A stretch of DNA of 27,406 bases, taken from the NCBI GenBank assembly GCA_033297075.1, contig MU858336.1:1-27406 (forward strand). The letters are read 5' to 3'. The notes under the pieces are model-generated. The model had not been told where the DNA came from. It saw only the letters and a program-made list of their open reading frames with translations, and did no database searches. The translations under genes were made by a program, and so were the position numbers. Shown here in pieces: positions 19,383 through 27,406 of this stretch (position 1 is the first letter of the stretch; each line of letters begins with the position of its first letter). The stretch is from Rhypophila decipiens. Taxonomy: Eukaryota; Ascomycota; Sordariomycetes; Sordariales; Naviculisporaceae.

Positions 19383-21326
19383 TCACTTCAAAGCCCAGTA
19401 CACGTTATAATTGAACCCCCTCGCCTCATAAAACGGCCCCAGCTTGACGGTCCTTCCCCCGCTGGTCGCCGTAAAGTCCAGCCCAATCTCATTCACCCGC
19501 TTCACCGAGCTGAGTGTCAAGGCAGGGACAGACGACAACCCTTCACTCCCATAGTTCCCGGCCAACACCACAGGACCAAACGCCAAAGCCGCAACACCAG
19601 AATTATCATTCGCAGCAATAGTCCTCAACTTCCTCGGCAACCTCACACTGACCTTGTCCCCGCTCTTCCAAGCCCTCTTGACACTCGCATACGTCCCCGG
19701 CGTGCCCTGACCCGAAACAACCTCCCCATTAACCTTGATCTCGGCCTTTCCATCCACCCAACTGGGCACTCTGACCAACAAACTCCATTCTTTCGCCTCC
19801 CCGCTGCTAGCAGGACTTGAAAGCTCCAAATCAACCGTCTCACCCACAGGAAAGGTACTCTTCAACTCGACTTTTACCCCTTTGGCTTTCCAATCCAACA
19901 CGGAAGGGATAAACTGGTTCACCCACAACTTACTCTCATCCCGAGCGTCGTGGAAGTAGATACTATCCATAAGCTTGGTATTCGTCTCGAGCGCGGTCCC
20001 CTGGCAACACCAGAAGGAGTCGTAATCTGTGCTCCATGTTCCGCCGCCCCAGGCCGGTCCGACACCGCGGCGTCCGCCTGGGTTGAGGGAGGTAAAGTAG
20101 GTGATGTGTCCGTGGGCGTCGTCGCTGTTTTGCTGGCCTAGGAGGTGGTTGAGTAAAGCATTTTCGTAGTAGTCAAAGTACGAGGTTGACCCGACTGTAC
20201 TGGGCGAGGAACTTGTGGTATTGGATGACAGGGAGAACAGTTCGCGGGTGAGTTTGAGCATGTTGACTGTATTGCATCCCTCGGCGGTGTCCTTGCTCAG
20301 GTAGTTGGATATCTGGTTCGGGAGGCGGAAGTGCTCGGCTTGGCTGTTTCCGCCAATGGCGTAGGTGTGCGCGTTGACGGTGAACTTCCAAGCGTTGGCC
20401 GCAATATCGCGGTATTTTGTGTCGCCTGTTGCGCGGAACTCCTTGGTCGCGCCGATCCACTTGGGCACCTGGGTATTGGCGTGCAGGCCGTTGAGTTGGT
20501 CTTTGTTGGAGGCCAAGGGGTCAAAGACTGACGCGTGGTCGAAGCGCTTGGCTACCGTGAGCCATTTGGCGTCGCCTGTCTCGAGGTAGATATCGGCGAG
20601 GACGTCGTTCATGCCGCCGAATTCGGTGCCTAGCATGCTTTGCATTTGGGAATAGCTGAGCTTGCTGGTGCGAGCGTCGACCCAGCTGGCCATGCCCAGG
20701 AGGACGGTGCGCGCGTTGGTGTCGTTCAGGTGTCGCCAGACGTCGAGGAGACCGGACATGGTCTTGTGGATGGCGTAGTAGGGGACGTTGCCGTTCTTGA
20801 GAGTCCGTTGCTCAACGGCTGTGATCTCGGACTCGGGAAAGCCCGAGAGGTATCCTGCGGTGAAGCCGGCGGCCTTGTTGTTGGCTTGGCACTTGGCGAG
20901 CTCGGCCACGAAGTAGAGGGCTCGATCACGGCAGGTTGTGTCTTTGAGCGAGGCATAGCAGTAGGACCAGCCGTTTAGGTAGTGGCCTTGTGCGTGGGTG
21001 CGAAACGGAAAGTCGGGGGCATCCCAGCCTTTGTTTGGTGTGGCTCCTTGGGTGGACAGTTTGTGGTTTGCCCTGAAGTTGTAGAGGAGTCTGTCAACGT
21101 TGACGTTCTTGAGGTAGCTGAGGGCACGATTCTCGTTTTCTTTCCAGCGGCTGTTGGTCAAGTAGATCTGGCTCATGTCGAAGGGGGATGCTGCGTCACC
21201 CATGCCCAAGGCAGCACGAGGCAGAACGGGATGGACAGCATGGCCTGCTACTGTTGTGGCTAACAGGAAAGATAGGAGAAGGAGGAAGCAGCTGGCAAAG
21301 CTGCCAGACTTTTGGGGATGGTACAT
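19383..21326 (-). CDS. Secreted GH127-type beta-L-arabinofuranosidase-like protein (DUF1680)
   Basis: Intronless, 647 residues, with a clear signal peptide (about 1-28, core CFLLLLSFLLATTVAG). The domain order matches GH127/DUF1680: an alpha/alpha-barrel from about 47 to 460, then beta-sandwich domains to the end. Hallmarks are DFPFRTHAQGHYLNG (105-119), YYAIHKTMSGLLD (183-195), EHF with Glu331, EGCNTVNMLKL (349-359), YFTSLNPGG (410-418) and FWCCQGT (438-444). By comparison with bacterial HypBA1 (zinc held by one Glu and three Cys; Cys nucleophile; Glu acid/base), Glu349, Cys351, Cys440 and Cys441 are the likely zinc site, one of the paired Cys is the nucleophile, and Glu331 is the acid/base. 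Substrates would be beta-L-arabinofuranosides of plant wall glycoproteins or polysaccharides. A TATA box lies at 21405-21410. The gene diverges from the BTB gene. Confidence 0.94.
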   Translation of the reverse strand: MYHPQKSGSFASCFLLLLSFLLATTVAGHAVHPVLPRAALGMGDAASPFDMSQIYLTNSRWKENENRALSYLKNVNVDRLLYNFRANHKLSTQGATPNKGWDAPDFPFRTHAQGHYLNGWSYCYASLKDTTCRDRALYFVAELAKCQANNKAAGFTAGYLSGFPESEITAVEQRTLKNGNVPYYAIHKTMSGLLDVWRHLNDTNARTVLLGMASWVDARTSKLSYSQMQSMLGTEFGGMNDVLADIYLETGDAKWLTVAKRFDHASVFDPLASNKDQLNGLHANTQVPKWIGATKEFRATGDTKYRDIAANAWKFTVNAHTYAIGGNSQAEHFRLPNQISNYLSKDTAEGCNTVNMLKLTRELFSLSSNTTSSSPSTVGSTSYFDYYENALLNHLLGQQNSDDAHGHITYFTSLNPGGRRGVGPAWGGGTWSTDYDSFWCCQGTALETNTKLMDSIYFHDARDESKLWVNQFIPSVLDWKAKGVKVELKSTFPVGETVDLELSSPASSGEAKEWSLLVRVPSWVDGKAEIKVNGEVVSGQGTPGTYASVKRAWKSGDKVSVRLPRKLRTIAANDNSGVAALAFGPVVLAGNYGSEGLSSVPALTLSSVKRVNEIGLDFTATSGGRTVKLGPFYEARGFNYNVYWALK

Positions 21327-22327
21327 GATGCCTGCTTAGAAAAGAGCAGTTCTGTCGGATGAGGCCGTTGCGGCGTGTTGACGAGATGGTTGATGGCCAC
21401 TGGCTTTATACCATCATGACTGTCATCCTGAGCATCAGTACCTGGCAGTTCGCAAGCCTAGCCAGCCCTGGGTATTTCTCCGGTGAATAAACATGGCATG
21501 CTCAGCACTTTCTTTACCTTGTAGGTAGGAATGTCGTAAATCTTCCTCCTCTACCATGGTTCCTTCCTTGGCGCGCGAATCGTTTCGACATCTTGACGGC
21601 TAATAACCGCCGGGCGCGGGTTTTGCCTCCACTCGGAGCTCACGGGGTAAATCGCCCCCTCACGACTGTAACGTTGGCATAGAGCAGTAAGCCAGGGCTT
21701 TGCGATTGGTGCGCTTCTCCTAGGCTTTGTCGAGCATGGGCATCAAGGTCAACAAGTCTTGCTTCACAAAGCTAGAACTACCATAAACCAGATGCTATTA
21801 TTCCGCGACAAGAAGGCCCTATTTTGTTGGGATGCTTTGGTTGTTGTATTCGTAAGTAAATTCTCGGCCCGATTTACAGAAGCTGCCCGTGTTGGTAGTG
21901 AAAACACATCCAGACATCAGTACCTTATTAACACTGCAAGTTGCTGTCAGGGGCTGGCCTGATTGGGGTGCACCTGGCAGTGGGTGCAGTGTGCTGGACA
22001 TCCCAAGAGCGAATCGTGTTTACTTCCCCTATTCTTGGAACACAGTGGAGAAGTAACCGGACGAAGACGGAGCGTTCCTTGACTCGCTGCTGTCAGGTTT
22101 AGGCATCGACGCAGCCGCGATTACCGCTCAAACTCAGGATTAGGGCAACCCAACCAGAGGACCCAAAGCAAAATATGGCGCAGCACTAACTGTCAACAAA
22201 GTTCAGACAAACATGTCCTTTGAACAATGACCTCCTGATGTGATGACCTTTTGCACAATAATGCCTTTTTTACGTTGTCTTTCTGCGTGCGAATTTTCCC
22301 GTGGAATGCCCCTTTCTAACGCTCAGA
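21327..22327. other. Divergent promoter region of GH127 and BTB genes
   Basis: About 1 kb between two divergent start codons. The left part carries the GH127 TATA box; no TATA box is evident on the BTB side, where the sequence before 22328 is T-rich. Small ORFs here (60-67 codons) are not supported. Confidence 0.4.
21405..21410 (-). promoter_or_regulatory. TATA box of the GH127 gene
   Basis: TATAAA on the - strand, about 80 bp before the ATG at 21326. Confidence 0.55.
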
Positions 22328-24854
22328 ATGAAACCTGCTAGTCCAGACTCGATGAGTTCACCTCCTCTGAGCAATTTGATGCTCCCAGAAAAGAGTGGCG
22401 AGCAAAGAAGTCACGACATTGCCTTGGATCAGCGCCATGGTTTCCAAGTATCGTACGTCCCTTGGAGCATCCCTAAGCATGTTCTCGGCTCGATTCTAAC
22501 AGATGCCTGCAAACGGAAGACCTTTCAAAAGTCCCGTCATCAGCCTCCAGCTTCATGGTTGTCAGTGCCTTACAATCCACCGTGACTTTCTCCTTCCATC
22601 AGCCAAGCTTTCTCGACTTTGCGACCCGGCGACCACATCGCTCGATCTTGGACACATATCCGGCAGGGCGGGTCATGTTTTGGTTCAATACTTGTATACA
22701 AACAGATACAAGGCCCTGGGGTGGCTCGGAAGCCCACGACCCGATGCTGCTGTCGTCGACTTCAAGATAGCTGTTGAGGTCTATGCAATCGCGCGCCAAT
22801 ATGAGCTATATGGACTCGAAGAGCTGGCGAAAGAACAGATCCAAACAGCGGGGGACGATCTGCATGCATTCGCCGTCATTGACGCAGTCAGGGTGGCATA
22901 TCCATGCCCTACCCCTGACGATGTGTGGTTCCCCGAGTACATCAAGTCCAAGATCAAGGCCGCGTTCGAGCAGCCCGCTGCATTGCTGTCTACCACGGCC
23001 AAGATCGACTTTGCTGACCCCATGTCCATCGCCAAGATGGTTCTTTGTGGCATGTTGGAGGTGTACTGCGAAATGGTGCAACGCTTGACGCCTAGGCAAG
23101 CCGACCAAGCTAGTATCATGAAGGCTCACCCAGAATTGACTCCAGATTGCAAGACTGCTCTCCAGTCCAGACCGGAGTCCACAGACCGAGTGACTCAAGT
23201 TCTGGACAAATCCTCACCTCCAGCGCCAACATCTCGCGATACTTGCAATGTGCCAAGAGCGGAGACTGAAGCCCATACTGTTCCCATCCACCCGGGCCTT
23301 CCACTGACTACAACCGAAACGAAGGAGGTCGGTATGGATTTGTGCGGCGAAGAAGAGATGGTTGAAGTCTCGTCCATGAAAGCCTGCGATAACTCACCAA
23401 AAGTCGTGCCAGAGCTCTCACCACTTGACACGGAGCTGGAACCACAGCCTTCATCTGTTAATAGTGAAAGCAAGCCTGGGGCAGCTCTAGAGTCAAGTAC
23501 TGCATCCGTGGAGCGCCACGTTGGCTCAGAGTCTGAGATGGATCCCGCTAGAGCTTCAGCCGTGTCTGATGTTAATCTGGACACCCCGGGTAGTATGGAT
23601 CAGCTTTCATCTACCACCCAAGAAGCCAAGGCGACATTCGACCGGCCGACAGCTTCGCCATCCAAGGACGGAGACGAGTTCTGGACGAGTCTGTTGAAAC
23701 GCAGGAAGGGAGGAAGAAAAAACGAGAGGAGAGGCACAGTGACGTTTGAAGTTCCGAATGACGAGTCTGGGGAGGATGCAAGCCCTGACCAGCGGAGTAA
23801 GAAAAGCAAGCAACTTTCGGGTACCGCTCCCGAATTTGTTCCGGGGTCTCATGTTCAGCAAACAACTGGGTTTGCGGTCGGTTCCTTACTCATTGAACCA
23901 GAAATGCCAGAGATTTCTCCCGAGCACAAGCTTCCCAGCAGGTCAACTTTTGGAGAACCTGCGACATCCTATGGCGTGGAGCCGTCATCTCGAGAAGACG
24001 CGATTGTGGCGCGTGTGTTCTCACCACGGTCGGATCCAGGAATAAATGACGTGCCTGATTTGGTTCCCCCAGATCCCAAGATATGGGGTCCCATTGGGTC
24101 CCATCTCAACAAGTCCAAGTCCAGCCATGGACTGTCGGACAAATTCGTGGCTGGCGCAAAGCTAGATCGTGAACAAGGCTTGACACACGAACCCACTTCA
24201 CCCAACGAAAAGTGGGAATCGTGGGGACAGTTCTTTTCTGTAGCAAGATCAAGGAGGAGGGCCATGTCCATGTCAACGTCTGCCATCGCCCTCCCTACCG
24301 TGCAGTCAGACGCAGACCCGGATGCGAACTCTACAACAAAACCCAAGTCAGACCTCTGGAGTGTTGTCCCGCCCAAAAATCCATTCGAGCCTGCAGTCAT
24401 CGACGACTCACATGGCGGTTCCCGGGCTACTCCCGACCCGGAGCCCGAACCGACTTCCGGAGTGGTCCTTAATCAAGATGACAACAACGATCGGCCCACT
24501 GACTCTCCAGAGGCTCAACCTCAGCATGATCATCCTATTCCCAGGAAGAAGCGGTCGAAGCGATCAAGGAGGCTGAGGGCATTGGCGGAGGACCAAGGGC
24601 TGGCACTGGCGGAATCAATTGCTCAGGCCGAAGGAGAAACTGGTGGAAGCGATGTACTGAGTCAAAGCACTGCGGACGAGCGTGAGCATGTAACTGTCGA
24701 GACGTCATTGAGGGACTGCCGGGGCGGTGAGCTGCGTGTGCAAACTCAGTCGCGACCTGAGGGTGATTTGGTAAAGCAAGGCGACGGACAGGAACAGGAT
24801 CCATGGGAGTTTTGGGGCGCCAAGAGGTCACCCACTTCGAGAAGGAGCTTTTAG
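22328..24854 (+). CDS. BTB/POZ-domain protein with long disordered Trp-motif tail
   Basis: The preferred model is join(22328..22447, 22503..24854), 823 residues. The short first exon gives 40 residues; its 55-nt intron (gtatcg donor, cctaag branch-like site, ctaacag acceptor) is phase 0. A start at the ATG at 22503 (783 residues) is the alternative. The BTB domain covers about 50-155: SPVISLQ, IHRDFLLPSAKLSRLC, HVLVQYLYTNRYKAL, then VYAIARQYELYGLEELAKEQI. This layout is typical of fungal BTB proteins. The rest (about 245-823) is disordered and rich in Ser, Pro, Glu and Lys. Trp-centred motifs recur near 434, 568, 611-614, 659 and 808-811, often followed by basic residues. BTB domains dimerise and can recruit cullin-3 or repressors; there is no visible BACK, kelch or zinc-finger domain, so the role is open. 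Confidence 0.82.
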
Positions 24855-25799
24855 AGACGGCAACAATGACTGAATAATGTCCAGACAAGAAATATAAATG
24901 TTCCCGGTTGTGTGACTTGTCGCAGCCCTCGGGTTGTGTAATGATGCCTGAGACCCCGCGCCCAGTGTATTCAACACGTGCAGAAGATACAAGATGTTGT
25001 GATAATCTCAGGCCAGGTTCCTTTCGGTAATCTCACCGATTTCATGGAGTTGAGGCAGGGTGGGTCGTCCGGTGGGATCGCTCCTCAACGGCTCCACTTG
25101 GCATTTCACGGAACCGGTGATACGAGAAACGGCCCCCTATCGTTTGCCAGTTTGTGGAAACCAGAAAGAACGAGTGGATTGGCATTTGACAAGTGTCAGA
25201 CTGTCAGACACGTTCCACTCCCTCCTTCTGTTTCCAAAACTCATTGCACTCAAAATATCCCGGTCGCTGCTGCCAACGAGCGGATCACATTGCTCAGTGC
25301 TGCCAAAACGGACAAACCGGTAAAATTGCAGGGACGACCTCGGGGCAGGCGGCGAACCGGTCGTCGGATAACGGAGATTGACACCACGTCAGGGACCCCT
25401 AAACCGCCCAAAATAGAAGCCCACCAGGCCAAGGCCTCGGTAACTTATGCGTCAACCCACCCATAAGGTGATCGTCCTGCGATGGAACTTGGAAGGGAAT
25501 TGCTTGTGAGACTGAGACTCCGATCTCCGATGGTGGATTCGTGTTACCCCTGAGGATTACATCTCAACAAGAGAGCTCCATCCGATAAGAAAAAGATTTG
25601 ATGGATACAAAACATGGCAATCCCCAGTCGAATCGCCCCAAGATCTTTTCTTCTGATCTTTCTTTTCTTCTCGAACTTCCCTTTCCCGTTTTAGATACCC
25701 ACTGCCGTTGTTTTGATAACCAACGGTTTTCTGTTTGCATTTGCTTATATAATCACGCTCGTTGTTTTCCATTTGTTTTTTTTACCCCTTTTTGTCGAC
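24855..25799. other. Spacer upstream of the FAD monooxygenase gene
   Basis: This spacer holds the BTB 3' UTR and the monooxygenase promoter. A 162-codon frame at 24978-25466 begins only at GTG and has no recognisable product, so it is not called. A CGG-N8-CCG word (25025-25038) resembles a Zn2Cys6 regulator site. A TTATATAA box at 25745-25752 followed by a T-rich leader precedes the ATG by about 50 bp. The leader is open in the coding frame and would encode a hydrophobic stretch, but it has no ATG. Confidence 0.45.
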
Positions 25800-27256
25800 A
25801 TGTCGAACTTTAAAGTCATCATTGTCGGCGGCGGCCCGACCGGCCTCGCAGCGGCCCACTGCTTTGCCAAAGCCGGAATCGACTATGAGATTCTCGACCG
25901 CCGGGCAAGTTTGGACGATAACGAGGGTGCATCCGCCGCTGTTTGGCCCAACACCGCTCGTGTTTTCGCCCAGCTCGGAATAATGGACGAGGCCCTCAAG
26001 ACCTACTTCCCCGGTATCAAGTGGAAGGCAAATCTCATCTCCAGCGGGCAGTGCGTTGGGAAGAGCGACGTGATGGCCATGCCAGAAGTATAGTACGTCC
26101 GACAATTCTGTGCATATCATCCCCTTTCCGAGCTAAACTAACTTGTCACCACAGCCACGGGTACCCCTGGATGCTCTTTGCCCGGCCCAGATTAGTAGAC
26201 ATGCTCAAACGCACGCTCCCGGGCAACCCCAAGATCCACACGTCCAAAAAGGTCGTCTCAATCGACACCACCTCAACAGGCGTAACCGTGCACTGTGCAG
26301 ATGGATCCTCCTTCACCGGGTCCATCGTCCTCGGCGCCGACGGCATCAACTCCTCTGTCCGGCAAATTCTCGACGAAAAGATCGCCCAGGAGGCCGGCCT
26401 CGAGAAGCCCACATCTTACCAAACCTCCGTCTTCAAGTCCTCCACCATCGGCGTCTACGGCTACTGCGAGGGCCGGATCCCCGGTGTCGAGCCCGAGACC
26501 TGGTACGAGACCCATCACGACGGTTTCACCTCCCAGCTTTCGGGAGGTGACGACATGACTCTCTTCCTGCTTTACGAACGTCTCCCAGCCCCGGTCAACA
26601 GCCTAGAGGAGGGAATTCGCTTCACCGACGAAGACCAAAAGGCTTTTGTGGACCGCACGGCCGACCACCACGTCACGCCCACCGTCACGGTCCGCGAGCT
26701 CATGAGCCAGTGCAAATGGGCGTACATGTCCCACCTCGAGGAAGGCGTCATCGACAAGTGGTACACCGACAGAATCGTGCTGGCGGGTGACTCTGTCGCC
26801 AAGATGACGCCCAATTCCGGGTTCGGTATCAACACGGGTATCCAGTCCGTCGTGGCCATCACCAACGCGCTTAGAAGAGTTCTCCAAGCAACAGACGCAC
26901 CCGATAATGCCGCCTTGACGGTGGCATTCAGAGAGTACGAGACGGTCAGACGGAAGAATGTCGAAAAGACGGTCCATGCCTCGGGCATGCACACCAAGAT
27001 TGCGACCTGGGATACCTGGCTTTTGAGGTTCGTCGATCGCTGGATTGTGCCGCTTACGAATGGCTACTTGAGCATGAGACGGTTGGTGGGACCTATTGTG
27101 CAGGAGGGCATTGTGCTTGATTGGATCCCCGAGGATGGGTACAAGGAGGGTACCCTCAAGTGGAATTTCCCTAGAGTAACGGCCTCGAAAGCTGTGGATT
27201 CGAGTGATAGTGATGTGGAAAAGGGACTGGTGACGGAGGAGGTGACGGAGGTTTGA
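25800..27256 (+). CDS. FAD-dependent monooxygenase, PaxM-like (2 exons)
   Basis: The model is join(25800..26092, 26155..27256), 464 residues. The 62-nt intron (gtacgt donor, actaac branch site, cacag acceptor) is phase 2 and joins MPEVY to HGYPWM. Group A flavoprotein hydroxylase motifs are in order: the Rossmann GxGxxG VGGGPTGL (9-16), the aspartate-glycine motif GADGINSSVR (158-167) and the GD motif VLAGDSVAKMTPN (306-318). ILDRR (31-35) ends the second strand. The enzyme should bind FAD and use NAD(P)H and oxygen to hydroxylate or epoxidise a small molecule; PaxM-like members act in secondary metabolism, but the substrate cannot be read from sequence. The usual glycine-rich G-x-G-x-N after the GD motif reads GFGIN. 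The C-terminus (about 440-464) is acidic and probably disordered. No biosynthetic partner is in the window. Confidence 0.93.
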
Positions 27257-27273
27257 TCAGGTTTGACGTTGTG

Positions 27274-27308
27274 ATAATATAATATATAATATAATATATA
27301 ATAATAAT
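27274..27308. repeat. AT-only simple repeat in the monooxygenase 3' region
   Basis: A run of about 35 bases made only of A and T in alternating ataat and atat words, starting 17 bp after the stop codon. It may serve as part of the polyadenylation region. The remaining 98 bases to the window end show no gene. Confidence 0.7.
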
Positions 27309-27406
27309 GCCTTTGCCTTGAGGAACGAAAGGCTCTTAGAGGACGCGCGAAAAGGAGGGGCAACCCCAAAAACCCTACAAGACCCACAAGCGCTCGTCGG
27401 ATTTGC

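Noticed and set aside
24978..25466. 162-codon + frame between the BTB and monooxygenase genes
   Set aside because: Opens only with GTG, no recognised domain, no splice partner; lies in a promoter region.
25713..25799. Hydrophobic N-terminal extension of the monooxygenase
   Set aside because: The in-frame leader has no ATG and derives from a T-rich 5' UTR; the FAD motif begins directly after the ATG at 25800 as usual.

Overview
This window is nuclear DNA of a filamentous ascomycete (Pezizomycotina, most likely Sordariomycetes). The evidence is short spliceosomal introns of 55-80 nt with GT..AG ends and mostly CTAAC/CTGAC-type branch sites, GC-rich third codon positions inside genes, kilobase-scale AT-richer spacers without genes, and fungal protein families (DUF4360, GH128, Con-13-like, fungal BTB, PaxM-like FAD monooxygenase). 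No tRNA, rRNA, CRISPR array, intact transposon or prokaryotic operon was found. The species cannot be named from sequence alone.

Layout. 1-3.1 kb is gene-poor: an AT-rich block with direct repeats, a 22-bp tandem repeat (391-542), then sequence with only short unconvincing ORFs. 3.14-3.85 kb (+) encodes a secreted DUF4360 protein. 4.58-6.20 kb (+) encodes a disordered, acidic-repeat protein ending in two GRF-type zinc fingers. 6.63-7.01 kb (+) is an uncertain small hypothetical gene. 7.0-9.26 kb holds no supported gene. 9.26-10.18 kb (+) encodes a secreted GH128 glycosidase, convergent with a two-exon multi-pass membrane protein (10.55-11.62 kb, -). 12.48-13.44 kb (-) encodes a secreted trypsin/V8-fold protein lacking the catalytic His and Ser. 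15.04-16.36 kb (+) encodes a second unrelated multi-pass membrane protein, convergent with a Con-13-like secreted HExxH protein (16.63-17.66 kb, -). 19.38-21.33 kb (-) encodes a secreted GH127-type (DUF1680) beta-L-arabinofuranosidase-like enzyme, divergent from a large BTB-domain protein with a disordered Trp-motif tail (22.33-24.85 kb, +). 25.80-27.26 kb (+) encodes a two-exon FAD monooxygenase at the right edge.

How the genes fit together. There is no operon-like logic; each gene has its own spacer, and TATA boxes are visible for several. Five of the ten confident genes carry N-terminal secretion signals (DUF4360, GH128, pseudoprotease, Con-13-like, GH127), so the window is enriched in extracellular proteins that may act on cell-wall or plant-derived polysaccharide and protein. 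Coregulation is only a hypothesis. No wholly new multi-gene system is visible. The most unusual items are the catalytically dead protease fold that keeps all its other secreted features, the putative metalloprotease motif in the Con-13-like protein, the tandem GRF fingers behind a triplicated acidic motif, and the recurring Trp motifs of the BTB protein.
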